DNA of 64,000 bases from positions 186,001-250,000 of the forward strand of contig NZ_JAAAPJ010000006.1 in NCBI RefSeq assembly GCF_009909145.1, read 5' to 3'. Shown piece after piece: positions 17,541-26,100 of this stretch; position 1 is the first letter of the stretch; each line of letters opens with the position of its first letter. The notes below the pieces were generated by a model, which ran no database searches, was not told the origin of the DNA, and saw only the letters and a program-made list of their open reading frames with translations. The translations under genes and the position numbers were made by a program. Source of the stretch: Corallococcus silvisoli (lineage in GTDB: Bacteria; Myxococcota; Myxococcia; Myxococcales; Myxococcaceae).

Positions 17541-19225
17541 TTCTCCAGCAATGCATCGGCCAGCGCCGCGGCGGCACGGCCAAAGTCAGACATCCATTGC
17601 ACTGTCGCGAGCCGGAACCTCGGGCTCGACAGCAGCGGCGCCAGGACCTGGCGCGCGGGGCCCTCGTCCGGCAGGGCGAGGAAGGCCACCACCCGGCGCG
17701 ACTGGCTCATCGCGCGGGCCAGCCGCTTGAGCGAGTCCTTCTCGCGCATGTTCGCCAGGAAGTCGCTGTCGGAGATGATGACGCGCAGCGCGTCCGGCCG
17801 CTCGCTGGCCATCCGCTCCATCTCCTCCACCGGGAACCACGTCCCCCCGCCGATGTACTGCAGGAAGAAGTCGCGCGCCGTCTCCTCGTCGTACATCCAG
17901 GGAGACACGAGCGGGTCGCCGGCGGAGTACACGATGCCGCGCACCGTGGCGCCCTTGCGCAGCGCGGACGCGGCCAGCACCTGCGCGGCGAGCGTCATCG
18001 CGTTGAGCTCCTGCTCCGGCTTGGGCATGGAGCCGCTGGTGTCCAGGTAGAGCTCCAGCGCGGGCACGCCCAGGTCCGAGGGGGGCGGCAGGTCCGCCTC
18101 CAGCTCGCGGCGCAGGGGGGCCACGGCGGCCAGGGGGCCCTGTGCAATCACCGTGAGCGTCCAGTCGATGGTGGACGGGTCGTCGCCGTACTCCCACGCC
18201 TCCGGGAGCGTGCGCAGGTAGGGCTCCGGCTTGGAGGGCGAGGAGGGCAGCTTCAGGATGTACTGATCCACCAGCCGCCGGTAGTACCGCGCCACCAGGG
18301 CCCGCCGCAGCTTCCCGCCCCCGTTGCCGGGCAGGTGCTCCGTCGCGCGGCGGATGGAGTCGAGCGGATCCGCTTCCTTCGTGTCGTGCGATTCGTCCAG
18401 CCAGCCCTGCGCCCGCGCCTCGGCCAGCGCGTCCTCCCAGCGACCGCCGGACTGCACCGCCGCGTCCAGGTCGCCCTCGTCCGGGATGGAGACATCCCCG
18501 CCGAGCGGAATGAAGAAGCGCACGTCCGAGGGCACGTCGATGAAGCGGATGAACGCGGCGCAGAAGTAGAGGAATTGCAGGCGGGCGTCGGGCAGCGCGT
18601 AGAACGTCTGCACGAACATGCGCGCCTGCGCGCGGAAGCCGGGGTAGGCCTGCTCCAGCGGCTCCAGCTGGTTCCGAGGCACCAGGTCGCCGGGCTCCCT
18701 GCGCCACAGCTCTTCGTAGAGGGCCAGGTAGAAGCTGAAGAGTGGCGACGGGCCGCCCTTGTCCGCGGTCTTGTCCTTGCGCGTGTGGGGCGTGCGCAGG
18801 AAGCCCCGGTACACCTCGCAGAGGGCCTCCGCGTGGGTGCGCCCCACGAACTCGTTCACCTGGAGGTCGAAGAACAGGTTGGTGAGCGACTGGCCCAGCC
18901 CGGGAATCAGCCGCTGCTCCAGCACGCGCAGCTCCGCGTCCCACCCCAGCGTGTGCGGGAAGCGCACGTGGTGCCCGATTTCGTGCGCCAGCACCGCGGT
19001 GAGGCTGTCGCGCGCGCCCATGCGGACCAGCAGGTCGAAGTGGACGAACACCTGCCTGCGCGCGAGGTCGATGTACGCGAGCGGTTCATCCGCCGCGCCC
19101 TCGCCGGGATGGAAGGGCTGGTGCGGCTCCGGGGGGCTCAGCTCCACGTGCACGTCCCACAGCGCCAGCGCCTCGCGCCAGCACCGCTCCACCTCCTCCG
19201 GGGTGAAGGCCGCGCCCGGGCTCAT
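17537..19225 (-). CDS. Putative metallopeptidase with C-terminal VWA domain (DUF2201-like)
   Basis: 562 residues from the ATG at 19225. The N-terminal part holds a zincin motif 'LAHEIGHHVRFPH' with His81, Glu82 and His85. The middle (about 100-385) is helical and unassigned. The C-terminal VWA-like domain carries a MIDAS motif 'LYLDTSGSMPK' (DTSGS at about 395-399), with 'GGGTWF' near 460 and 'ISDSD' near 485 as further metal-site residues. The architecture matches the putative metallopeptidase plus DUF2201 VWA pairing, usually encoded beside MoxR AAA ATPases. Overlaps its neighbours by 4 nt on both sides. Probably the effector subunit remodelled by the MoxR ATPase. Confidence 0.85.
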   Translation of the reverse strand: MSPGAAFTPEEVERCWREALALWDVHVELSPPEPHQPFHPGEGAADEPLAYIDLARRQVFVHFDLLVRMGARDSLTAVLAHEIGHHVRFPHTLGWDAELRVLEQRLIPGLGQSLTNLFFDLQVNEFVGRTHAEALCEVYRGFLRTPHTRKDKTADKGGPSPLFSFYLALYEELWRREPGDLVPRNQLEPLEQAYPGFRAQARMFVQTFYALPDARLQFLYFCAAFIRFIDVPSDVRFFIPLGGDVSIPDEGDLDAAVQSGGRWEDALAEARAQGWLDESHDTKEADPLDSIRRATEHLPGNGGGKLRRALVARYYRRLVDQYILKLPSSPSKPEPYLRTLPEAWEYGDDPSTIDWTLTVIAQGPLAAVAPLRRELEADLPPPSDLGVPALELYLDTSGSMPKPEQELNAMTLAAQVLAASALRKGATVRGIVYSAGDPLVSPWMYDEETARDFFLQYIGGGTWFPVEEMERMASERPDALRVIISDSDFLANMREKDSLKRLARAMSQSRRVVAFLALPDEGPARQVLAPLLSSPRFRLATVQWMSDFGRAAAALADALLEK

Positions 19226-20055
19226 GACGGCAGGACGACCGCCAGCCACTGGGACGTGTGCATCGTGGCCACCGCGCGCCACGCGTTGTGCTGGGTGCTG
19301 TACCAGTCCCCCGCGCGCGGGTCGCGCTGCGCCAGCGCGGTGAGCGCCTTGGAGGGCTTGCCCGTCGAGGGCTCCAGCCGCTCGTTGCAGCCCATGGCGC
19401 CCAGGAGCACGGGCTTCTTCACCAGCCACACGCCCTGGGTGGCCGCGTCGCGTCCGCCCGCGGCGGTGGCGCGGTGCCGGTCGTGCACGCACACCACGGC
19501 GGGCGCGAGGAAGTGCATCTCCCCGGGCATGAAGCGCGCGTCCTCCTGGGACAGGTCCACCCACTGCGTGATGGCCGTGTCGCCCAGCGGTTCGGCGGGG
19601 GGCTCCATCGCGGCGTTGGCGATGGTGTGCAGGTGGTCCTCCAGGTTCTCCAGCGAGGACAGGTTCGCGCCCAGCCGGCAGAACAGCCGCTGCACCCACG
19701 GGGGGGCGGACTCCAGGTTCTCGCTCAGGTTCCACATCCGCGCGAGCGCGGGCGCCTGGGCCGGCTGGGGGAGGGACGGCAGCAGGCGCGGCAGCAGGTC
19801 CGACCACGCGAGCGTGAAGAAGTTCTGGCGGCCCGCGGACGCGGGGTACAGGTAGCCCAGGCCGATGCCTTCCGCGCCCAGCCGCAGGTAGGCGCGGAGG
19901 ACCTCCTCGCCCGTGGCGGCGTCCGGGCTGGAGGCCGCGAGCGCCTGGCCCATGCGGGCCACCGGGCCCTGGACGAACGCGCTCCACAGCGCGCGGTCCC
20001 AGCGCACGAAGCGGCCGCGCGCTTCCCTCTCCAGGTCTTCGACGAACGTGCTCAT
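19222..20055 (-). CDS. Hypothetical protein of the MoxR operon (277 aa)
   Basis: 277 residues from the ATG at 20055, placed between the MoxR ATPase and the metallopeptidase-VWA gene with 4-nt overlaps on both sides. I recognise no domain. It is helical in the first half ('EEVLRAYLRLGAEGIGLGYLYPAS', shown here only as its first part EEVLRAYLRLG) and contains 'MNLSENLESAPPW'-like stretches and a later region with 'VVCVHDRH' and 'LLGAMGCNERLEP'. No signal peptide or membrane helix. Strict co-translation suggests a stoichiometric partner of the ATPase or the VWA protein. Confidence 0.75.
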   Translation of the reverse strand: MSTFVEDLEREARGRFVRWDRALWSAFVQGPVARMGQALAASSPDAATGEEVLRAYLRLGAEGIGLGYLYPASAGRQNFFTLAWSDLLPRLLPSLPQPAQAPALARMWNLSENLESAPPWVQRLFCRLGANLSSLENLEDHLHTIANAAMEPPAEPLGDTAITQWVDLSQEDARFMPGEMHFLAPAVVCVHDRHRATAAGGRDAATQGVWLVKKPVLLGAMGCNERLEPSTGKPSKALTALAQRDPRAGDWYSTQHNAWRAVATMHTSQWLAVVLPS

Positions 20056-21593
20056 GGCTGCCCCTGACCGCCCGGGTTCTCCTTCAGCCACGTCGCGTAG
20101 TTGCGGTAGCGGCTGTAGAGGGATTTCAAGTGGATGAGGTCCTCGTACACCGGGCCGGACAGCTCCTGGCGGGTCATCAGGTCATTCATCAGCGCGGTGA
20201 CGGCGGACAGGCGCTTCTCGGTGGTGCGCAGGTCCACGCCGGACAGGCCCAGGTCCAGCTCGGCGCGCAGCGCGGTGACCTTCTGGCGCACGGGCGCGTG
20301 CGTGCCGTAGCGGGCCATGGCCATGTCGAACATGTTGCGGATCCACGCCACGCGGTCCTGGAGCAGCATCTTGTGGCCCTTCACCTCGAAGAAGGGGCTG
20401 CGCGCGTTGGGGGTGAGCTTCTCGTGCAGCACCCAGGGGATGATCTGCCGGAAGTCCTCCAGCTCCACCACGCGGTGGCCGCGGAAGAACGCGAGCGCCT
20501 TCGCGAAGTGGAGGATGGTCTGGTAGGCGCGCACGCTGGTGCCGTTCTCCGTCTGCGTGCAGAGGTGCACCTTCTTGTCCAGCGGGCACTGCTCGTTGCA
20601 CACGGCGGACACGGTCTGTCCGGCGAGCTTCAGCGTGTCCTTGTGCTTGAACTCGAAGCGCGGGGACGCCATGCGGCAGAAGTCCAGCTGGCCCAGGAAG
20701 AAGGCCACGCGCTCCAGGGCGCCCTTGGGCACCTCCACGGCGAGGATGGCGTTGTAGGCCTTCTCCAGCTCGCCGGGAGTGAAGACGATGTCCCTGGGGA
20801 GCAGCTCCTCCGGGGACTTGTCGGACTCGATGCGTTGCAGCAGCGTGTCCACGAAGCCGGAGTTGAAGGGCACGGCGCGGACGACGACGTCGAGCCGATC
20901 CTTGAGCGCTTCGATGACCTGGAACGTGCCGCCGCCCTGGTCGTCGTTGGCGGTGAGGAACCAGGACGAGCGGCCGGTGTAGACGTACTGGTCCATCATC
21001 TCCGCGTAGCCTTCGCCCAGCAGCGACAGCAGGGCGGACTGCGTCTTCGTGGGGATGCGGTTGTACTCGTCGATGATCTTCACGCGCTGGCCAATCCACT
21101 TGCGCCAGCTCACCTTCACGGCGGACAGGTCCTCCGCCTTGAGCATGTCCGACGGCAGGGGCGCGCCGAGCAGGTCCGCGATGGACAGCTGCGGGTGGCC
21201 GCGCTGGATGCCGCGGTGGACGTCCTCCCGGCCCATGCCGGACAGCAGCGCCATGAGGATGGCGGAGGTCGTCTTGCCGCGGCCCGGCCCGCCGACGAGC
21301 AGGGCGCGGCGGCAGGTGAAGAGGGTGAGCAGGGGGATGAGGACGAAGGAGCTGTAGCTCATGTCCTCCGGGAGGTGGACCTCGTCCCCGGCGGCGTTCT
21401 TCAGGGCGGCGGTGCCGCCGAACTCGATGTCGTAGTACGGGCAGATGACGGCGTTGTTGGTGATCCACCAGTACGCCTGCCGCATCTTGTCGTGGAGGCT
21501 GCCGCCGTCGCGCTCCGAGAGGTGGACGCTGAGGCCCTTGTCCGCCGACGCACGCCCGGTGAGCAGGCGCGACACCCAATCCTGGTTGGCCAT
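20052..21593 (-). CDS. MoxR-family AAA+ ATPase
   Basis: 513 residues from the ATG at 21593. AAA+ motifs: Walker A 'GGPGRGKT' (101-108), Walker B 'VKIIDEYNRIP' (171-181), sensor 1 Asn in 'WFLTANDD' (211-218), and an Arg finger candidate in 'KDRLD' (231-235). MoxR proteins act as chaperones that activate or remodel VWA-domain partners, which here is encoded two genes downstream. Four cysteines at 306, 332, 336 and 345 form a possible metal-binding cluster that I do not associate with standard MoxR proteins. First gene of a five-gene operon; starts 63 bases from the divergent Doc-like gene pair. Confidence 0.9.
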   Translation of the reverse strand: MANQDWVSRLLTGRASADKGLSVHLSERDGGSLHDKMRQAYWWITNNAVICPYYDIEFGGTAALKNAAGDEVHLPEDMSYSSFVLIPLLTLFTCRRALLVGGPGRGKTTSAILMALLSGMGREDVHRGIQRGHPQLSIADLLGAPLPSDMLKAEDLSAVKVSWRKWIGQRVKIIDEYNRIPTKTQSALLSLLGEGYAEMMDQYVYTGRSSWFLTANDDQGGGTFQVIEALKDRLDVVVRAVPFNSGFVDTLLQRIESDKSPEELLPRDIVFTPGELEKAYNAILAVEVPKGALERVAFFLGQLDFCRMASPRFEFKHKDTLKLAGQTVSAVCNEQCPLDKKVHLCTQTENGTSVRAYQTILHFAKALAFFRGHRVVELEDFRQIIPWVLHEKLTPNARSPFFEVKGHKMLLQDRVAWIRNMFDMAMARYGTHAPVRQKVTALRAELDLGLSGVDLRTTEKRLSAVTALMNDLMTRQELSGPVYEDLIHLKSLYSRYRNYATWLKENPGGQGQP

Positions 21594-21656
21594 GGAGGGC
21601 GGGAGTGTAGCCCCGGATGGTGACCAGGCCCAGGCCCTCATGCTACGCCACCCAGC

Positions 21657-22457
21657 GTGACCACGAAGCTTCGCATCGTTTGGGAAGGAGAGACCCCCGG
21701 GCTCACCGAGCACCGTGTCAGCCTCGCTGCGTTTGGCGAAGCGCTCTTGAGCTTGCTGCGAGCCGCCCGCAACATCGCCGCCATCCAGGTCGCCACCGCC
21801 GCGGGCTCGGATGTGGATGCCACACGGGCGACCAAGACCACCTACGTCGATCTCCAGATCAGCAACCTGCGGGAAGGTTCGGTCGACCTCGAACTCGAGA
21901 CCGTGCCCATGCCGGTTCGCGGGGCGGACCCATCGCTGGCCGTGGACCCCGAGCGGGTCACTCGGGAGATTCTCGAGAGCATCCGTGATGAGAGCCAGGG
22001 CCGCCGGCGCAACCGGTGGGTGAACGAGTATCTGGACAAGCTCCCCAAGGGCTTGAAGCGACAGCGCTACGCCCTCGTGCGCGACGGCCAGGAAGAGCAG
22101 GTCTTCGAGTTCGAGCAGATGACGCTCGCGGAGGCGCCCGCGGTCTTGCCGCATCTGGAGATTGTTCGCGGCATCATCTGGGGACTCGATTTCGCCGTGT
22201 CGAACAAGCCGGCGATCCGGATCGCGCAGCTGGAGGGCGGGGTCATCACGGTGACCGCCACGGCGGAGCAGGTGGAGAAGGCCTCGCTTCTGCGAGAGGG
22301 CGACAAGGCCATCGCGGCGATGGTCGCCATGGGCCCCAAACCTCGCCTCATCTGGATTCGTCAGGAGGGCACCGATGCGCCGGGCCTGACCGCCGAGGCG
22401 CGGGATGCGCACGTCTTGCGCAGATGGAGTGAGCTGCTCCGGAGGCTTGCCCAGTGA
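21657..22457 (+). CDS. Hypothetical protein, partner of a Doc-like protein
   Basis: 266 residues, GTG start at 21657, no recognised domain. It looks like a mixed alpha/beta soluble protein ('TTYVDLQISNLREGSVDLELET', cited here as its core DLQISNLREGSVDLE), with a C-terminal half rich in beta strands ('KPAIRIAQLEGGVITVTAT'). It overlaps the Doc-like gene downstream by 4 nt (GTGA), the arrangement of toxin-antitoxin pairs, but at 266 residues it is far longer than a Phd-type antitoxin and shows no obvious ribbon-helix-helix or Phd-like N terminus. It may be a neutralising or targeting partner. Confidence 0.75.
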   Translation: MTTKLRIVWEGETPGLTEHRVSLAAFGEALLSLLRAARNIAAIQVATAAGSDVDATRATKTTYVDLQISNLREGSVDLELETVPMPVRGADPSLAVDPERVTREILESIRDESQGRRRNRWVNEYLDKLPKGLKRQRYALVRDGQEEQVFEFEQMTLAEAPAVLPHLEIVRGIIWGLDFAVSNKPAIRIAQLEGGVITVTATAEQVEKASLLREGDKAIAAMVAMGPKPRLIWIRQEGTDAPGLTAEARDAHVLRRWSELLRRLAQ

Positions 22458-22879
22458 GTGCCGAGCAGCAGCCGTACGACCGGTTCTGCAGCCTCACCCG
22501 GCTCCAGGCTCTGCATGCCATGGGCATCGCCGCGCATGGTGGAACGGTCGGAGTCCGGGACGCCTTGTGCCCTGGGGCTACGCTCGGGGCCGCGTGGTCC
22601 GCGGAGGAGTACAACGCGAGGCCGGGGGCGGTCCCCGGTCTGATGTTCGCGGTCTACCTGCTCTTCTATTTCGCGACGAAGCAGTGCTTCGTGGATGGGA
22701 ACAAGCGGATCGCCTGGCTCGCCATGTCGGAGGTCCTGGCCGGAATGGGCCTGGAGGTCGATGCCTCGGATGACGAGGCGGAAGCGCTGGTGATGGCCAT
22801 CGCCAGCAACAGGTTCAAGGACGTCGAGCCTGTGTTCCTCTGGGTCGTCGAGCACCTGAGCGAGCTCGCCGCTCCCTGA
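22454..22879 (+). CDS. Doc/Fic-family protein with Gln in place of catalytic His
   Basis: 141 residues, GTG start inside the end of the upstream gene. The helical body and the motif 'QCFVDGNKRIAW' (77-88) match the Doc branch of the Fic fold, whose consensus is HxFxDxNKR. In this protein the first position is Gln77 instead of His; Phe79, Asp81, Asn83, Lys84 and Arg85 are kept. Doc phosphorylates EF-Tu and Fic proteins AMPylate, both needing that His, so this copy may be inactive, altered in chemistry, or a binding module. Stands with its 266-residue partner, divergent from the MoxR operon. Confidence 0.82.
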   Translation: MSAEQQPYDRFCSLTRLQALHAMGIAAHGGTVGVRDALCPGATLGAAWSAEEYNARPGAVPGLMFAVYLLFYFATKQCFVDGNKRIAWLAMSEVLAGMGLEVDASDDEAEALVMAIASNRFKDVEPVFLWVVEHLSELAAP

Positions 22880-22881
22880 CG

Positions 22882-23511
22882 TCAGAGCGTCACCAGCCCC
22901 ATCCGCGCCGCGCGCACCACGGCCTCCGTGCGGCGCTGCACGCCCAGCTTCGCCAGCACCGCGTTGACGTGGAACTTGGCCGTGTGCTCGCTGATGTCCA
23001 GCCGGTCCGCGATGGCCTTGTTCGACAGGCCCTCCGCCAGCAACCCCAGCACCTCGCGCTCGCGCGGCGTCAGCGTGTCCGGCCCCGGCGCCCCAGAAGG
23101 CGCCGTGCTCCGGGGCGCCGCGCGCACCTGCGTCAGGCCCGGGTCGAACACCGCGAGCCCCCGGGACACCGCGTGCAGCGCTGCCACGAGCATCCCCGGC
23201 GACACGTCGCGGAACAGCAGGCCCCGCGCCCCCGCGCCCAGCGCCAGCTCCCCCGCCGCCTCGTCCGCCACCAGCGCCAACACCGGCGCACCCAGGTCCG
23301 GCGCCGCGCCCTCCACCAGCCGCAGCCCCGTGTCCCAGAGCACCACGTCCGGCGGTTCACCCCGCGCTGACTCCAGCTCCACCTGCGTGCCCGCCGCCGC
23401 CACCGTCCAGCCCTCCGCCTGGTCGCTCAGCGCCCGTGCGAGCGCACCCCGGGCCAGCGGGTCCTCCGAGACGAGCGCGAGCCGGGACGATGACGCGGGT
23501 GCATCCAACAT
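22882..23511 (-). CDS. LuxR/NarL-type response regulator
   Basis: 209 residues from the ATG at 23511. The N-terminal receiver-like domain starts 'RLALVSEDPLARGAL' and has the phospho-acceptor candidate Asp in 'PDVVLWDTGL'. It is Ala-rich and somewhat degenerate. The C-terminal GerE helix-turn-helix is classical: 'LTPREREVLGLLAEGLS' then 'NKAIADRLDISEHTAKFHV' and 'LGVQRRTEAVVRA'. A frame extends upstream to 23706 but would overlap the divergent S41 gene, so I prefer 23511. No cognate kinase adjoins. Target genes are unknown; divergent placement suggests the S41 protease gene as a candidate. Confidence 0.88.
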   Translation of the reverse strand: MLDAPASSSRLALVSEDPLARGALARALSDQAEGWTVAAAGTQVELESARGEPPDVVLWDTGLRLVEGAAPDLGAPVLALVADEAAGELALGAGARGLLFRDVSPGMLVAALHAVSRGLAVFDPGLTQVRAAPRSTAPSGAPGPDTLTPREREVLGLLAEGLSNKAIADRLDISEHTAKFHVNAVLAKLGVQRRTEAVVRAARMGLVTL

Positions 23512-23633
23512 GGGCCCCTCATCCCTAACCGCGCCCGCCGCGTTCGCCACCCCGCCCCACGCCGGAACCTCCTCACTTCCCTCCGAACCGCGTCCCTGTG
23601 AAGAATCGTGAAGTCCTTCCGGAGGGGGCCCCC

Positions 23634-24827
23634 ATGACGATTCGGGCAACGCGGTGGTGGGTGATGACAGGGCTGCTCCTCGCGGGGAGCGTCCAGGCGG
23701 CGACACCCCCGGGCCCCTACGCGAAGCTGGGCGATGAAGTCGTCGGCCTGGTGCGCACGCGCTTCTTCGACGCGGCGAAGGGCACCGCCTGGGCCGACGC
23801 GCACCAGGGCTACGCCGCCGACGCGAAGGACGCGGAGGACTTCGCCCGGCGCACGAACGCGGCGCTCGCGGAGCTGAAGGCCTCGCACACGGCCTACTAC
23901 CCGAAGCAGGCCCCCGGCCACGCGGAGGTGTCCGCCATCTTCCAGGCCTTCCTCCAGCAGAAGAAGGTCGAAGCCACCGGCATCGGCGTGGATGTGATGG
24001 AAACGCCGGAGGGCTTCTTCGTCCGCCACGTCTTCACGGACGGCCCCGGCGCCAGGGCGGGCCTGCTGCGCGGGGACCGGCTCGTCACCGTGGAGGGCCA
24101 GCCCTTCCATCCCTGGCATGCCTTCACGAACCGCGCCGGCAAGGCCACGCGCCTCACCGTGGAGCGCGTGAAGGGCGCCGCGCCCCTGTCCCTCACCGTC
24201 ACGCCCCACCGGCTCGACCCGCGCCAGGAGTGGCTCGCGTACCAGAAGGCCAGCTCCCGCGTCGTCGAGCGCCAGGGCCACCGCGTCGCGTACCAGCACG
24301 TCTACGCGTGCACCGGCGAGCAGTTCCAGCAGCAGCTCGAGGAGTCGATGCAGGACACCTTCGCGAAGGCGGATGCGCTCGTCGTCGACTTCCGCGACGG
24401 CTGGGGCGGCTGCAATCCCGCCTTCGTCAACCTCTTCAACCCCCAGGTGCCCGCGCTCGTCAGCACCGGCCGCGACGGCCAGGCGCGCCCCTTCGCTCCG
24501 TCCTGGCGCAAGCCGGTGGTCCTCCTCGTCAATGGCAACTCGCGCAGCGGCAAGGAGCTGGTGGCCTCCTCGATGAAGCGCCACCAGCTGGCGACGCTCG
24601 TGGGCGAACGCACCGCGGGCGCCGTGCTGGGCGGCGGGCCCCAGAAGCTGTCCAACGGCGACCTGCTCTACCTCGCCGTCATGGACGTGAAGGTGGACGG
24701 CGAGCGGCTGGAGGGCGTGGGCGTCCCGGTGGACGTGGAGGTCCCGGACGCGCTGCCGTACGCGGCTGGCGTGGATCCGCGAAAGGAACGCGCGCTCGAC
24801 GTGGCCGCGTCCCTGGTGAAGGACTGA
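23634..24827 (+). CDS. S41-family serine protease with signal peptide
   Basis: 397 residues from the ATG at 23634, preceded by a strong ribosome site (ggaggggg). A signal peptide ends near 'LAGSVQAAT'. A PDZ-like domain (about 110-190, 'TDGPGARAGLLRGDRLVTV') precedes the tail-specific protease domain with 'VDFRDGWGG', the nucleophile region 'NGNSRSGKELVASS', and 'GERTAGAVLGG'. The Lys found in CtpA after 'GxxTxGK' is absent, so it belongs to the S41 subgroup that does not use the Ser-Lys dyad. Exported to periplasm or outside; substrate unknown. Convergent with the epimerase gene, 4 bases apart. Confidence 0.87.
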   Translation: MTIRATRWWVMTGLLLAGSVQAATPPGPYAKLGDEVVGLVRTRFFDAAKGTAWADAHQGYAADAKDAEDFARRTNAALAELKASHTAYYPKQAPGHAEVSAIFQAFLQQKKVEATGIGVDVMETPEGFFVRHVFTDGPGARAGLLRGDRLVTVEGQPFHPWHAFTNRAGKATRLTVERVKGAAPLSLTVTPHRLDPRQEWLAYQKASSRVVERQGHRVAYQHVYACTGEQFQQQLEESMQDTFAKADALVVDFRDGWGGCNPAFVNLFNPQVPALVSTGRDGQARPFAPSWRKPVVLLVNGNSRSGKELVASSMKRHQLATLVGERTAGAVLGGGPQKLSNGDLLYLAVMDVKVDGERLEGVGVPVDVEVPDALPYAAGVDPRKERALDVAASLVKD

Positions 24828-24831
24828 CGCG

Positions 24832-25923
24832 TCAGCGCGGCGTGACGCCGTGGCCCGGCGCGTCCGGGTCCAACGTCAGCCGCGCGCCCGCGTACTGTCC
24901 ACCGCCCTGGAACGGGTGGCTCGCGATGAACAGCGGCGTGTCCAGGTCCGCGTAGGTGAAGCCGCCCAGCCCCGCCGCCAGGTGCGCGGACGCGCTCATC
25001 GCGAGCACGCTCTCCACCATCCCACCCACCATCAGCTCCAGCCCCGCCGCGCGGGCGAGGCTCCACATCGTCATCGCCTCCACCATCCCGCACTTCATCG
25101 TCTTGATGTTGATGCCGTGGCACGCGCCCTCGCGGATGAGCCGCAGCACGTCCTTCGCCGACCGCGCGGACTCATCCGCGCACACCGACACCTTCGAGCG
25201 CCGCGTCACCTCCGCGAGCCCCGCGAAGTCAGAGGCGGGCACCGGCTGCTCGAACAGCGCCAGCGGCACCTCCGCGCGCTCCAGCTCCTTGAGGAACGCC
25301 AGCGCCTCCGCCACGTCATAGCCCCCGTTCGCGTCCGCGAAGAGCCGCGCCTTCGGCGCCTCCTGATGGATGGCGACCAGCCGCGCCGCGTCCGCGTCCG
25401 GATCCAACGCCCCGACCTTCACCTTCAACGTGTCGATGCCCCGCCCCAGGATGGCTCGCGCGGAGGCCACCGCGTGCGCCACGTCCCCGGCCGTGACCGT
25501 CATGTCGATGTCCAACGCCGTCCCCGCCCCGCCGAAGAAGACGTGCAGGGGCACGCGGTGGTGCCGCGTGAGCGCGTCCAGCAGCGCCATCTCCACGCCA
25601 CACCGCGCGGAGGGCGCCAGCGCGAGCCCATCCGCCAGCACCTCCGACGCCGGCCGCCACGCCCGCGCGTCGCGGCCCACCAGCACCCCGCGCACCGACT
25701 CCAGCGCGGCCAGCGTGCTGGCCTGCGTCTCCCCGCTCACCGCGGTGAAGGGCGCCGCCTCGCCCAGCCCCACCGTCCCGTCCGCGAGCGTGACGCGCAC
25801 GAGCACGTTCTCCGCCGCGAGCTGCGCGCCGGTCGCGATGGCGAACGGCTCCGTCAGCGGCAGGTGCAGCGCTTCGAAGGCAACGTGCGTGATGAACGTG
25901 GGTCGCATGGACGGAGCTTTCAT
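24832..25923 (-). CDS. Dipeptide epimerase-like enolase superfamily enzyme
   Basis: 363 residues. An N-terminal capping domain is followed by the enolase barrel with the muconate-lactonising subgroup residues: 'LKVKVG' (catalytic Lys), metal ligands in 'FADANGGY', 'LFEQPV' and 'VCADES', and 'NIKTMKCG' (second catalytic Lys). 'MVGGMVES' and 'YADLDTPL' near the end are as in L-Ala-D/L-Glu epimerases, which recycle murein dipeptides or epimerise related dipeptides. The start may be 25923 or the in-frame ATG at 25908. A perfect AT-rich palindrome lies 24 bases upstream. Dipeptide specificity cannot be read from sequence. Confidence 0.87.
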   Translation of the reverse strand: MKAPSMRPTFITHVAFEALHLPLTEPFAIATGAQLAAENVLVRVTLADGTVGLGEAAPFTAVSGETQASTLAALESVRGVLVGRDARAWRPASEVLADGLALAPSARCGVEMALLDALTRHHRVPLHVFFGGAGTALDIDMTVTAGDVAHAVASARAILGRGIDTLKVKVGALDPDADAARLVAIHQEAPKARLFADANGGYDVAEALAFLKELERAEVPLALFEQPVPASDFAGLAEVTRRSKVSVCADESARSAKDVLRLIREGACHGINIKTMKCGMVEAMTMWSLARAAGLELMVGGMVESVLAMSASAHLAAGLGGFTYADLDTPLFIASHPFQGGGQYAGARLTLDPDAPGHGVTPR

Positions 25924-25946
25924 TCCTGGTTATCTGCAATTCAAGA

Positions 25947-25961
25947 TAGTTTAGAAAACTA
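25947..25961. promoter_or_regulatory. Perfect palindrome upstream of the epimerase gene
   Basis: tagttt-aga-aaacta is a perfect 6+6 palindrome with a 3-nt spacer in an AT-rich island within a very GC-rich region, 24 bases upstream of the epimerase start. A second imperfect dyad (tatct-N8-agata) overlaps it at 25931-25948. The position fits a repressor operator over a promoter of the minus-strand gene. The binding protein is not identified. Confidence 0.5.
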
Positions 25962-26100
25962 CGAAGGCCCGGGCTGACTTGAGCCGCCGTGCGATTCGTG
26001 GCGACATGCGGTCCCCCGGGGGGTGGGCAGGGCCTGGGCCGTGCAGCAGAAGCCTGTCGGGGGCGCGGTTCTTCCATCCCCTTAGCGCCGGAGGAGGCGG

